Shown here piece by piece: positions 1 through 8,262 of a stretch of DNA of 64,000 bases. The first letter of the stretch is position 1, and each line of letters opens with the position of its first letter. The stretch is from Bacteroides oleiciplenus YIT 12058 (GTDB taxonomy: Bacteria; Bacteroidota; Bacteroidia; Bacteroidales; Bacteroidaceae): contig NZ_JH992940.1 in the NCBI RefSeq assembly GCF_000315485.1, positions 829,057 to 893,056 on the forward strand, read 5' to 3'. A program made the translations under genes and the position numbers. The notes below the pieces were generated by a model. It made no database searches. It had not been told where the DNA came from and worked only from the letters and a program-made list of their open reading frames with translations.

Positions 1-1
1 C

Positions 2-1891
2 AGAACATATAAGCTATTGGCAGAAGGACACACTCAAAATGTCTTTCAGTTTGCTTCCAAGGGGATTACCCGTTTCATTACGGATGTCAGACCCGACTGC
101 ATCGAAGACCTGATTGCAATTAATGCGCTATATCGTCCTGCAACGCTGGAAATCAAGGCTACGGATGACTATATCAAGTACAAACATGGCGAAGTGGCCC
201 CCGTGTACAGTTTCGGAACCTATGAAGCTACCAAAAACACATATGGAATCATGTGCATCGCCGAAGATACAAGAATAGCTACCCGGAAGGGATGTAAACC
301 GATTCAGAATATAATACCCGGAGATTTTGTCCTTACAGAAGACGGCACTTTCCAGCAAGTAACACGAACATACAAGAAGGGGATAAAGAAAACAGTTCTT
401 ATCAAAACCTCTATGGGAAGAAAGCTATATTGTACGGCTGATCATCGGGTATTGACCCAGTTAGGCTGGGTACAAGCTAGCAAACTTATCCCCGGAGAAC
501 ATCGTATCAAGACATTTTATACTCAGGACGATAAAATAGATGAAGAATACAGACAGTATCCAATCTGGTGCCCAGTGTTATCTGTTACTCTGAGTTCTGA
601 GAAAATGACTTATGACCTAAGCGTTTGGAAAAGACATAGTTTTTGTGCCAACAATATGATTGTTCACAATTGTTATCAGGAACAGTTTATGTCCATCGCA
701 CACAGTCTCGGAGGCTTTGATCTGGGAAAGACCGACTACTTGCGAAAGGCTATCGGAAAGAAGAAAGCAGACTTGATGGCTTCCTTAAAAACGGATTTTC
801 TTGCCGGGGCTATCCAAAACGGCTGTCCGGATTATGAGGCAGAAGAAATTTGGCATAAAATTGAGGTTGCAGGAAAGTATTCATTTAACCGGTCGCATGC
901 AGCCGCATACGCGCTTACGGCCTTTGCCGGTGCCTGGCTGAAAGCGAACTATCCCTCGGCATTCTATACAATTGCTCTCCAGTGGGCGGATGATAAAGAA
1001 GTGGTTCTGCTGATGTCGGAAATGGAACAATGCAGTCGGGCTAAAATTGTACCTCCGGATATCAACGTATCCATGAAGCAGTTCTTCACTGACTACCAGA
1101 CAGATGAAATCTTTTGGTCACTGACTAAAATCAAGATGTTAGGTGATAAGGCTGCAGAATACATGCTGGAAGAAAGAGAAAAGAACGGACGTTTCACCTC
1201 TATAGAGAATTTTATCCACCGCATCTTCAAATATAAATTGAAAAAATACGAATATTGGGATGAACCGGATAATGAGCAAGAGGCCGTCCGCGTTCCAGTA
1301 AATGCCCGTCATGTCAAAAATTTAGTCCTGTCCGGTTGTTTTGACAAATTGGAAAATGTAAAGGCAATAACTGAACGGTACTCAATTCTGACACGAGCGG
1401 CCAAAGCACTCAGCTTCCAGCTTTCTGAAGAAGATTTCCCTGAATCATTGACAGACAAGCATTACTATTGGTCCATGCAGCAAATTGCCGTATCAGGTGT
1501 AGGCAGTATTGATTATCATCGTATCTATGATAATTCCGAAGCCAGAAACAAACTGAAAGGAAAAGTCTGTTATATGTCATTACGTGATGCTTCCATTCTT
1601 GAGAATGAAGGTAAAAGGATTGTTGTCTGTGTCACAGTCTCTGAAATGTCTGAGATGTCATACAAAGACAAAAACACCGGTGAGAAGAAAAAATTCTGCA
1701 AACTGAAACTCCAACAGAACAATGATATGATAGAGCTGGTTATGTGGAACGATTACTACACCGAACATAAGAAAGAAATAACCGATGTGACCAATAAAGT
1801 GATTATTATTAGTGCTGTCATTCGCTATAGTGATTATAATGGCGCCAACAATTTACAAACCTACAAAACATCCACTCTTATGAGTCTATAA
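2..1891 (+). CDS. dnaE: DNA polymerase III alpha subunit (DnaE-type), 5'-truncated, with intein
   Basis: C-terminal part of a replicative DNA polymerase alpha subunit. The frame is open to base 2, so the gene begins outside the window; the TTG at 17 is internal. The opening residues match the DnaE 'GVFQF.S.G' region. The invariant DnaE stretch 'TYGIM-YQEQ' is split by an intein (254-670), with its V position occupied by the Cys needed for splicing. After the intein come 'GKYSFNRSHAAAYAL', typical of the DnaE finger region, and a C-terminal OB-fold-like domain around 1610-1880. The stop is directly followed by a guanylate-kinase-like gene. With terminases downstream it is most likely a phage-encoded replicase rather than the host copy. 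The polymerase identity is solid; catalytic aspartates are upstream and not visible. Confidence 0.9.
   Translation, partial: RTYKLLAEGHTQNVFQFASKGITRFITDVRPDCIEDLIAINALYRPATLEIKATDDYIKYKHGEVAPVYSFGTYEATKNTYGIMCIAEDTRIATRKGCKPIQNIIPGDFVLTEDGTFQQVTRTYKKGIKKTVLIKTSMGRKLYCTADHRVLTQLGWVQASKLIPGEHRIKTFYTQDDKIDEEYRQYPIWCPVLSVTLSSEKMTYDLSVWKRHSFCANNMIVHNCYQEQFMSIAHSLGGFDLGKTDYLRKAIGKKKADLMASLKTDFLAGAIQNGCPDYEAEEIWHKIEVAGKYSFNRSHAAAYALTAFAGAWLKANYPSAFYTIALQWADDKEVVLLMSEMEQCSRAKIVPPDINVSMKQFFTDYQTDEIFWSLTKIKMLGDKAAEYMLEEREKNGRFTSIENFIHRIFKYKLKKYEYWDEPDNEQEAVRVPVNARHVKNLVLSGCFDKLENVKAITERYSILTRAAKALSFQLSEEDFPESLTDKHYYWSMQQIAVSGVGSIDYHRIYDNSEARNKLKGKVCYMSLRDASILENEGKRIVVCVTVSEMSEMSYKDKNTGEKKKFCKLKLQQNNDMIELVMWNDYYTEHKKEITDVTNKVIIISAVIRYSDYNGANNLQTYKTSTLMSL
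254..670 (+). other. Mini-intein (HINT domain, no homing endonuclease) in DnaE
   Basis: A 139-codon in-frame insertion between GIM and CYQEQ of the polymerase. It starts with Cys (254-256; CIAEDTRIA...), has block-A spacing to 'IIPGDFVL', a block-B 'CTADHRVLT' with the TxxH motif, a block-F-like 'YDLSV...HSFCANN', and ends with the block-G signature 'MIVHN' (Asn 668-670) followed by the +1 Cys (671-673). Known inteins need exactly these residues to splice: Cys1, block-B Thr/His, penultimate His, terminal Asn and C+1. There is no room for a LAGLIDADG or HNH endonuclease, so it is a minimal, probably splicing-competent but non-homing intein. Confidence 0.93.
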
Positions 1892-2404
1892 ATGAAACCT
1901 ATCATTATTGCCATCGTTGGAGATTCCGGTTCAGGCAAGACCTATATGGCTGAATTTCTACGAAATCAATTGAATGTACCAACTATTGTATCATACACCA
2001 CACGCCCCAAACGACCTGGAGAAACTGATGGTGTAGGGCATTATTTCATAAATGCTTCCCAGCTTCCGGATAAGCAAGACATGCTGGCATATACGAGCTT
2101 TGGAGGATATGAATATTTCGCTCTGCATGAGCAGGTTCCCTGTAAAGGTATTTGTTGTTACGTCATAGACGAGAGTGGACTAGAAATGCTGTATTATAAT
2201 CATTGTGAACGTTATGATATTGTTTCTGTTCTGATTATCTGTCCGCAGGATGTCCTCATTTTGCGAGGTATCGATTCAAACCGGCTCAAGCGGGATAAAG
2301 GACGTAAACACTTAGGTGAGAAGTTCTTTGACTGCATTATTCGGAATGATGTTTCCAAAGAAGAGTTCGAGTACAAAATCTTGTGTGAATTTAATCGGCT
2401 TTAG
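1892..2404 (+). CDS. Guanylate-kinase-like P-loop protein
   Basis: 170 aa. Guanylate kinases phosphorylate GMP/dGMP. The Walker A loop 'GDSGSGKT' is at residues 10-17, and the GMP-binding signature 'SYTTRPKRPGETDGVGHYF' at about 34-52 is nearly canonical. It is shorter than cellular Gmk (about 190-205 aa) and the C-terminal half is divergent. It starts at the base after the polymerase stop and ends two bases before the exonuclease start, so it is probably translated with them. A phage nucleotide-metabolism role (raising dGTP) is inferred from context; loss of activity in the diverged lid region is possible. Confidence 0.75.
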   Translation: MKPIIIAIVGDSGSGKTYMAEFLRNQLNVPTIVSYTTRPKRPGETDGVGHYFINASQLPDKQDMLAYTSFGGYEYFALHEQVPCKGICCYVIDESGLEMLYYNHCERYDIVSVLIICPQDVLILRGIDSNRLKRDKGRKHLGEKFFDCIIRNDVSKEEFEYKILCEFNRL

Positions 2405-2405
2405 T

Positions 2406-3188
2406 ATGGCAGCACCTAAAATAGAACCTAAAATCTTCGTCGGAATTGTACTTGATTTCGAGACAGGAGGGTTGGATTGTACCAAAAGTGCATGTACACA
2501 GATAGCAATGCATGCAGTCCGGATGGACAACTGGCAGGTCATTGACCGCTATGTCAGGTACATTCAACCATACGATAAACAGGAAATTGGAGGCCCGGCC
2601 AAACGTAAGGTCTTAAAGAACAAGCGTGAACTGGAACTGGAAGGCTTTGGGCGATCACAGCCAATGGGCTATGACCAGGAGGCATTGGCTTATTCCGGTA
2701 TCACTATGGACATGCTTATCCAGCAGGGTGTGAATATCCATGAAATAGCAAAGGATATTATCCGCTTGGGCGAGCGCTGTACCTTAACCAAAGGAAAGCA
2801 AACCAAGCCGGTGTTGATAGGACAAAATATCACATTTGATATAGGCTTTCTCCAGCAAATTATAAACTATGCGGGATTAATAAAAGACTTTGAGAAGGTG
2901 TTTGCAGGTACTACAGACTTTTATGGGAACTTTCAACCCCATTATATCGATACCATTGACCTGGGACGATTGTGCTTTGCACATAATCCGGAAGTCACCT
3001 CTTATCAACTGGAATTATTAGCTGAACGGCTGGGGATTGAGCTGGAGGATGCACATGACGCCGACGCAGATGTTGAAGCAACGCATCATGTAGTTGCTGT
3101 TTGTTCTAATCGTTTAAGGATGAACGGAGAGAGCGGAGAAACTTTGCTGCCCAGAAAAGAAAAAACAAGAATGCACTTTAAAATCTAA
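2406..3188 (+). CDS. DnaQ-like 3'-5' exonuclease (DEDDh)
   Basis: 260 aa from ATG 2406, chosen over an in-frame ATG at 2316 that would overlap the kinase gene by 89 nt. The DEDDh exonuclease motifs are in order: ExoI 'VLDFETGG', ExoII 'GQNITFDIGFL', ExoIII 'AHDADADVEA' with the expected His/Asp. This is the proofreading fold of the polymerase III epsilon subunit. Encoded two genes after DnaE, it is likely the proofreading partner of the phage replicase. The insertion around residues 55-85 (KRKVLKNKRELELEGFG) is longer than in epsilon. Family call is firm; pairing with the polymerase is inference. Confidence 0.85.
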   Translation: MAAPKIEPKIFVGIVLDFETGGLDCTKSACTQIAMHAVRMDNWQVIDRYVRYIQPYDKQEIGGPAKRKVLKNKRELELEGFGRSQPMGYDQEALAYSGITMDMLIQQGVNIHEIAKDIIRLGERCTLTKGKQTKPVLIGQNITFDIGFLQQIINYAGLIKDFEKVFAGTTDFYGNFQPHYIDTIDLGRLCFAHNPEVTSYQLELLAERLGIELEDAHDADADVEATHHVVAVCSNRLRMNGESGETLLPRKEKTRMHFKI

Positions 3189-3199
3189 GCTCTAAGCAT

Positions 3200-3469
3200 A
3201 TGGAAGACGAGGAAATAATTTCATTCAAAAAAGAAAGTGACAAGATGCTATTCGGGGTACAAGGGTATGACGGTAACGAACTGATGGCCGCTATTACAGG
3301 GTATGATCTGAGAATTGCCTTCAACATGAAACTAATCAATTCCCTGGCTGATGCGGAGAGTTGTGCAGATGCCTTGGCAGATATTTTCTATCAATCATTA
3401 ATGGAACAACTGATTGAGAAAAAGTCTGAAATTATACAACCTGTACCTCCTGAAAAGTCTATTCTTTGA
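3200..3469 (+). CDS. Small conserved-type phage protein, unknown
   Basis: 89 aa, acidic, no signal peptide or membrane segment, no motif I recognise. It lies 11 nt after the exonuclease and its TGA stop overlaps a possible TTG start for the terminase gene (TTGA), so it fits the replication/packaging operon. Mostly helical in appearance. Coding is supported by tight spacing and normal codon use. Confidence 0.6.
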   Translation: MEDEEIISFKKESDKMLFGVQGYDGNELMAAITGYDLRIAFNMKLINSLADAESCADALADIFYQSLMEQLIEKKSEIIQPVPPEKSIL

Positions 3470-3531
3470 AAAGAGCCATAAGTCCGGTTTCTACTTATGC
3501 CGGACTTAGTTCAAAATCATTTATTGAAAGT

Positions 3532-4032
3532 ATGAAAAATGAAAAAAAATGTGACGATACAGAACAGCGGCTAACCCGTGAAGAGGAAGAGTTCTGTAAT
3601 CTTTATGTATGTGGAGGGATACAGTTCGCCGGACAACATGGCAAATGTTATAAAGAGGTTTTCTATGCGGACGAAGATAAAGCTCTAATGTCCGGAAGAC
3701 AACTGCTGGCCAAACCATATATCCAGGCTCATATAAAAAAACTTGTTGAAAAAACACATGCAGATATGGAGACCATTGCAGTTAAGTTACAGGTTGCAGA
3801 GACATTGAAAGCCGTTATGGAGGAAACTGCTACGGGCAATTACGAAGACAAGTTTGGGGTAAGTCTGTCACCGGCACCTCTCAGGGCAGTTTCAGTAAAT
3901 GCCGCCAAGGCTTTGATGGAGCTTTATCCAATCAAGCATTCACAAGAGGCAAGATTCAAGATTGAGGGTGAAAGTGGTGTAATCTTTAATGTTGTCATAC
4001 CCGCATCAAACAAACACGAGAATGACTCCTGA
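3532..4032 (+). CDS. Phage terminase small subunit
   Basis: 166 aa from ATG 3532. An upstream TTG at 3466, overlapping the previous stop as TTGA, would add 22 residues and cannot be excluded. The N-terminal pattern 'LTREEEEFCNLYV...FAGQHGKCYKEV' followed by 'ALMSGRQLLAKPYIQAHI' matches the Terminase_2 (small terminase) fold: DNA-binding HTH, then oligomerisation helices. Small terminases recognise the phage genome for packaging. The large subunit is about 2.6 kb downstream, separated by the lysis-type cassette, which is a less usual order. Confidence 0.75.
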   Translation: MKNEKKCDDTEQRLTREEEEFCNLYVCGGIQFAGQHGKCYKEVFYADEDKALMSGRQLLAKPYIQAHIKKLVEKTHADMETIAVKLQVAETLKAVMEETATGNYEDKFGVSLSPAPLRAVSVNAAKALMELYPIKHSQEARFKIEGESGVIFNVVIPASNKHENDS

Positions 4033-4180
4033 TAAAAGAAAGAACCTGGAAAGAGGAATCTTTATGGTGCTGATAACAGGATTAGCCCTCTACGGATTAA
4101 AAGATGTCGATGCGGCAGAAAAGATGATTCGTGCTTTGACAGACGCTTTTGCTTTGCTTTTTAACTCAATAAATACCTGA
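4022..4180 (+). CDS. Small membrane protein in lysis region (holin candidate)
   Basis: 52 aa from ATG 4022 (an earlier in-frame ATG at 3989 lies deeper in the terminase gene). It overlaps the terminase stop by 11 nt. One hydrophobic segment, 'GIFMVLITGLALYGL', is followed by a helix. It sits directly before another membrane protein and a lysozyme. A holin-like role is inferred from position and size; no family signature is visible. Confidence 0.5.
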   Translation: MTPDKRKNLERGIFMVLITGLALYGLKDVDAAEKMIRALTDAFALLFNSINT

Positions 4181-4183
4181 CAC

Positions 4184-4474
4184 ATGACACAATTTAGAGA
4201 ATTCGTCCTTAATAACTTCAAGACTTTGACCGCTGTTGTAGCCTTTATCGTAACAATGTACGTTCAGCACATGAATAATATATCACGGATAGCCGAACTG
4301 ACCGACAAGTGCACCTCACTGGAGATGAAGATCAATGACCAATACGAGAAGATAGATGCCATCAAACTGGATAAAACCGTATTTGAAGCAACTATGGCAC
4401 AATTTACATCCATGAGGGCTGACCTGAAAGAGATGCGGGAAGATATCAAGGAACTATTAAAAGGTAACCATTGA
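4184..4474 (+). CDS. Membrane-anchored coiled-coil phage protein
   Basis: 96 aa. An N-terminal transmembrane segment 'LTAVVAFIVTMYV' (about residues 14-28) is followed by a long helix with heptad-like spacing to the end (EMKINDQYEKIDAIK...EMREDIKELLK). It starts 3 nt after the preceding small membrane protein and its TGA overlaps the TTG start of the lysozyme. The layout resembles phage holin/antiholin or spanin components, but no specific family is recognised. Confidence 0.55.
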   Translation: MTQFREFVLNNFKTLTAVVAFIVTMYVQHMNNISRIAELTDKCTSLEMKINDQYEKIDAIKLDKTVFEATMAQFTSMRADLKEMREDIKELLKGNH

Positions 4475-5034
4475 ATAGAAAGGTGATTCTATTATGCCCG
4501 CTGCTTTTGTTAATCCAGGATTCTTTTCAGATAGGAAGAAAAGAATGTATTGTTGATTTACATAAAACAACGGACTTCCAGCAACCAGAGATTGACTTAT
4601 TTGAGACGGCGGTTGCCTGCATCAAAAAATATGAAGGCTGGCATTCACGAGAACATTTCCCATATGTCGGATATGGGCACCGCCTGCTCAAAGGAGAAGC
4701 ATTTGACCATCGGATTTCAGAAGAGTTTGCAGACTTGCTCCTCAGAAAAGACCTTCGTATAAAATGTGGGGTATTCCGTGATTTTGGAAGAGACTCACTT
4801 ATTCTAGGCACTTTAGCCTATAATGTGGGTGAATACAGACTTTTAGGGTTCGGGAAAAAGCTGAAATCCAATTTAATAAGAAAACTGGAGAAAGGAAACA
4901 GGGATATATACGATGACTATATTTCATTTTGCCACCATAAAGGGAAAGTAGTTCCTTCCATAAAAAAGAGAAGAATGGAGGAATACAGATTATTGTTTAA
5001 TTGTAAATATATTAATAACAAAAACTATGATTAA
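4471..5034 (+). CDS. Phage lysozyme, GH24-like
   Basis: 187 aa endolysin that would cleave the peptidoglycan glycan backbone. Glu55 in 'KKYEGWH' is the expected catalytic acid; 'YVGYGHRL' (65-72) and 'LAYNVG' (115-120) match the conserved GH24 core. The segment between Glu and GYGH is shorter than in T4 lysozyme and lacks an obvious second Asp, as in other Bacteroides phage lysozymes. Residues 4-15 (KVILLCPLLLLI) form a hydrophobic export signal or anchor. The start is TTG 4471, inside the previous stop (TTGA): the first internal ATG is near the C-terminus, so a non-ATG start is forced (GTG 4483 is the alternative). Confidence 0.8.
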   Translation: MNRKVILLCPLLLLIQDSFQIGRKECIVDLHKTTDFQQPEIDLFETAVACIKKYEGWHSREHFPYVGYGHRLLKGEAFDHRISEEFADLLLRKDLRIKCGVFRDFGRDSLILGTLAYNVGEYRLLGFGKKLKSNLIRKLEKGNRDIYDDYISFCHHKGKVVPSIKKRRMEEYRLLFNCKYINNKNYD

Positions 5035-5245
5035 TGTAGGTGATGTCGTTACGATAAAAATGTCGGAAGCTTTAAAGTTTGACAGATTAACCACTCTCGC
5101 AGGTCGGGAAGCAGAAGTCTTGGAGGTATTGACCTCTATCCAGCGGTTGAATAAAGGATATCTTGTCAAACTGACGGGAGAACCTTATCTGGGTGATGAT
5201 ATCTGGTTCATTCCACAAGAATCCATTGATGATGAAGATGAATAG
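5027..5245 (+). CDS. Small phage protein, SH3/KOW-like beta fold, unknown
   Basis: 72 aa, overlapping the lysozyme stop by 8 nt. The opening 'MINVGDVVTIK', then 'GREAEVLEV' and 'GYLVKLTGEPYLGDDIWFIP' suggest a small SH3-like barrel with an acidic C-terminus. No function is recognised. The next gene starts inside its last codons. Confidence 0.6.
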   Translation: MINVGDVVTIKMSEALKFDRLTTLAGREAEVLEVLTSIQRLNKGYLVKLTGEPYLGDDIWFIPQESIDDEDE

Positions 5246-5843
5246 GATCAGCATAACAACTATTGTCATCTTGGCTGCAGCATTGGTTACAATTCACTTA
5301 TTAAGGGTACAGATAAAACACCTGAAACAAGAACGTGACCGCTATTCAGCAAATACGGAATCTCTTCTTTCTGATATAAAAAGACTGAAAATCGATTCTT
5401 GCACAAGGGTTGTTGAAGTACAAACCCTAAAACTTACAGTTGATGAATACGAAAAATACAGGGCCACCGATGCTGCTCAGATAAAGAAAATGGGAATACG
5501 GATTAAGGATTTGGAAGCCGTAGGTAAACATCAAATAACTGTGGATGCACCTATTCAGGCTGAAATTCGAGATTCTACTATCGTTTACGATACTATAACA
5601 GTTTCAATCCGTAAAGTAGAAATGGATACTCCTCATTTGAAACTGGATGGAACGATTGAAGATAACCTGTTGAAAGGTAAGCTATATCTGCCTGTTAATT
5701 TACAACAGGCAATTTGGTTAGAGTATAAACACAAATTCTTATGGTGGAGATGGAAAGTAAAGGCTGTACACCAAAGTATAAGCAGCGATAATCCTTATGT
5801 TTATATTAATTATTCAGAGTTTATAAAAATTCAAAAGAAATAA
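5238..5843 (+). CDS. DUF6549-like phage protein, possible spanin-type membrane protein
   Basis: 201 aa from ATG 5238; several upstream in-frame ATGs (5229, 5232) are possible but overlap the preceding gene more. An N-terminal transmembrane segment (about residues 5-22) is followed by a charged coiled coil (residues 23-90) and a beta-rich C-terminal domain ending in 'WWRWKVKAVHQ'. This is a common gene after lysozymes in Bacteroides phages; I believe it corresponds to DUF6549. Position and TM-plus-coil layout suggest an Rz-like spanin role, which is inference. Confidence 0.6.
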   Translation: MNRISITTIVILAAALVTIHLLRVQIKHLKQERDRYSANTESLLSDIKRLKIDSCTRVVEVQTLKLTVDEYEKYRATDAAQIKKMGIRIKDLEAVGKHQITVDAPIQAEIRDSTIVYDTITVSIRKVEMDTPHLKLDGTIEDNLLKGKLYLPVNLQQAIWLEYKHKFLWWRWKVKAVHQSISSDNPYVYINYSEFIKIQKK

Positions 5844-5846
5844 AGT

Positions 5847-6065
5847 ATGATTTGGAAAAAGTCTTTTAAAGGGAAAATCGAATGTGCAAACCGTGTGTTT
5901 AACGCTACTATTGAAAAATTGAAGCGTATTCAAGCTGACATGACGGTACAGATAGAAAAAAATCAAACTAAAATACAGAATATTAAAGATGATAATGAAG
6001 AGCTTGAAGGTATGAAGAAGAAAGTTACAAGGCAAATTGAGGAAATTGGAAAGTTTTCTATATAG
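5847..6065 (+). CDS. Small coiled-coil phage protein
   Basis: 72 aa, Lys/Glu-rich and almost wholly helical (TIEKLKRIQADMTVQIEKN...). No signal peptide or membrane segment. It lies 3 nt after the preceding gene and 19 nt before a strong hairpin terminator, so it ends the lysis-type transcription unit. Function unknown. Confidence 0.55.
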   Translation: MIWKKSFKGKIECANRVFNATIEKLKRIQADMTVQIEKNQTKIQNIKDDNEELEGMKKKVTRQIEEIGKFSI

Positions 6066-6084
6066 AAGTCCACACACTCTAAAC

Positions 6085-6107
6085 AAGGTGTTCACTTCGA
6101 ACACCTT
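6085..6107 (+). terminator. Hairpin terminator after lysis cassette
   Basis: Perfect 9-bp stem (AAGGTGTTC / GAACACCTT) with 5-nt loop ACTTC, followed by AAATTATTTT. It lies in the 172-nt gap (6066-6237) before the DUF5675 gene. The rest of the gap is AT-rich with no feature I can name. Confidence 0.7.
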
Positions 6108-6237
6108 AAATTATTTTAGAAATTGAATCTTATACAATCATATTTTGAATATTCACTAAACCAGCGTCTATATTCATCTAAACTAATCTAAGATAAAAAT
6201 CTATTCGTTCATATATAACCTTAACCATAACACAAAT

Positions 6238-6672
6238 ATGAAAATCACACTGAAACGAAAATTCTATGGGAAAACGTATACCATAGGAGATCTGCTGATA
6301 GATGGAAACTTCTTTTGTAACACTATCGAAGATAAAGTGCGTTCACTGCCATTAGCATGTCCAAACACTTCTATAGGTATTGCCTGTAAATGCAAAGGGA
6401 AAGTGTATGCCCAGACTGCTATCCCGGCAGGTATCTACAAAGTTACTATGGAGTACAGTCCTAAATTCAAACGCAGACTTCCTCTATTGCATAATGTCCC
6501 TCACTTCATCGGCATTTTGATCCACAGCGGAACAACGGAAAAAGATTCTGCCGGATGTATAATCATTGGCGTCAATTCTGTAAAAGGAAAAGTACTGAAT
6601 TCTCGTAACACATCTGACGCTTTGAATCTATTGCTGGAGAAAGAAAAGAATATAACGATTGAAATAATCTGA
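6238..6672 (+). CDS. DUF5675 family protein
   Basis: 144 aa. The C-terminal half has 'FIGILIHSGTTEKDSAGCI', a His...Gly-Cys pattern recalling the L,D-transpeptidase active site and typical of DUF5675, a family found in phages and secretion loci of Bacteroidetes. The biochemical activity is not established to my knowledge. No signal peptide. Its stop overlaps the start of the large terminase gene (TGATGG), so it is coupled to packaging rather than to the lysis cassette upstream of the terminator. Confidence 0.75.
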   Translation: MKITLKRKFYGKTYTIGDLLIDGNFFCNTIEDKVRSLPLACPNTSIGIACKCKGKVYAQTAIPAGIYKVTMEYSPKFKRRLPLLHNVPHFIGILIHSGTTEKDSAGCIIIGVNSVKGKVLNSRNTSDALNLLLEKEKNITIEII

Positions 6673-8258
6673 TGGGGGGTATAAGATTAAAAGCCCCCAG
6701 GAATCTTAAAATTGACTTTTGTCCATCTCCTAAGCAATACGAACTTTGGAAACTACTCCAGCCGGAATGTCCACGATGCGGTGGAGAGATTCAACAAAAA
6801 CTAATAGGATACGATGCAAACCTAAATCCGCAATATAAGCCATATTGTTCCAAATGTGGTAACCATAATGTCCCTCAACTGATTTTAGGCGGGGGAGCTG
6901 CTGGTGGTGGTAAAAGTTATTTGGCAAGTGTGTGGCTGGTAAGTAGTTGTATCCGTTTTCCTGATTTACGTGCAGTCGTAGCACGTAAGACATTAAAATC
7001 ACTAAAGGAATCCACGTGGAATACTATACGCATGATTATAAAGAAGTGGGGACTAGTTGAAGATCAGCATTATCATATTAACAATGTAGCCGGTACACTG
7101 AGGTTCTGGAATGGTTCAGTCATTCTCATGCTGGACTTGGCGGATCAACCTTCAGATCCCAACTTTGAAAGATTTGGTTCCATGGAAGTTACAATTTGTG
7201 CGGTGGATGAAGTCTCAGAAATCAGTCAAAAAGCTATTGAAGTTTTGTTTTCCCGTCTTCGCTGGAAAACACACGAAACTTTTAAAGTATCTAAGATGTT
7301 ATTGACAACCAATCCGACTACTAACTGGATACGTGAACGCTTCGTACAAGATAGAAACGGTGATAAAGTTACAACACGTGAGGGCGAATTCTATGTTCCT
7401 TTCTCTGTGTTCGACAATCCTGACATCGCATTCCGTCAGACCTACGAGGCAGCTCTTAATAAAATCAGCGACCAGGCGACTAAGGAAAGGCTACTCTATG
7501 GCAACTGGGACTTCATTGAGGCAAACGACATGGCCATTTATAGACTATTTGACGGCAATAAGCATCTGGTTACAGGATTGAAAGAGAAAGTCTATGACCC
7601 TTCCAAACCCCTTATTACCGTATGGGATTTTAATGTAGTCCCCCATATGTCGACGTTATTGGCACAAATAGACTATGATAACAAGAAAGTCTATATTCTG
7701 GAAGAGATACTGGGTAAAGCCGAAGATAAGGAAAATAACACTCCTGGACTTGCACGAAAGATACAGAAGAAACTGTATAGGGAAAAGCATATTGGTGGAG
7801 TGGATGTGACAGGAGATCCGGCAGGGTTACAACGCTCCACCACTTCGGAAGACGGGGTAAACAATTTTACAATTATCACCGATACCTTCGGCAAGGGCAT
7901 TTTAAGGCCAAAGATAAAATTGCTGAAGAAACAGCCTCCACAAACCACACGTTGTGAGTTTATCAATGAATTATTCTCAGGGTTTGGAAACTGGGAAATC
8001 CAAATAGATATAAGATGTCGTAAACTGACTGAAGACCTGCTTTATCAACTAAAAAATGAAGACGGCAGTAAAAACAAGTCTAAAGTTACCGACTCAAGAA
8101 CCGGAGTAAAATATGAGAAATACGGCCATCTTTCAGATTGCCTGGATTATCTTCTCTGTTATTATTTGAGAGATATGTGGAACAAATTTAAAAATGGAGG
8201 CGACAGTTCTTCCACATTACATACAACTGTTGCCCATTATGATGGTTTTAATTACTAA
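6672..8258 (+). CDS. Phage terminase large subunit
   Basis: 528 aa packaging motor and nuclease. Walker A 'GGGAAGGGKS' at about 73-82, Walker B 'VTICAVDEVSE' with catalytic Asp179-Glu180, and 'LLTTNPTTNW' as the coupling motif. The C-terminal RNase-H-like nuclease has 'ITVWDFNVV' (Asp319), 'GGVDVTGDPAG' and 'HLSDCLDYLL'. Unusual is a zinc-ribbon-like insert, Cys33-x2-Cys36 and Cys59-x2-Cys62, before the ATPase core. It follows DUF5675 with one-base overlap. Length is normal and there is no sign of decay. Confidence 0.92.
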   Translation: MGGIRLKAPRNLKIDFCPSPKQYELWKLLQPECPRCGGEIQQKLIGYDANLNPQYKPYCSKCGNHNVPQLILGGGAAGGGKSYLASVWLVSSCIRFPDLRAVVARKTLKSLKESTWNTIRMIIKKWGLVEDQHYHINNVAGTLRFWNGSVILMLDLADQPSDPNFERFGSMEVTICAVDEVSEISQKAIEVLFSRLRWKTHETFKVSKMLLTTNPTTNWIRERFVQDRNGDKVTTREGEFYVPFSVFDNPDIAFRQTYEAALNKISDQATKERLLYGNWDFIEANDMAIYRLFDGNKHLVTGLKEKVYDPSKPLITVWDFNVVPHMSTLLAQIDYDNKKVYILEEILGKAEDKENNTPGLARKIQKKLYREKHIGGVDVTGDPAGLQRSTTSEDGVNNFTIITDTFGKGILRPKIKLLKKQPPQTTRCEFINELFSGFGNWEIQIDIRCRKLTEDLLYQLKNEDGSKNKSKVTDSRTGVKYEKYGHLSDCLDYLLCYYLRDMWNKFKNGGDSSSTLHTTVAHYDGFNY

Positions 8259-8262
8259 TACT

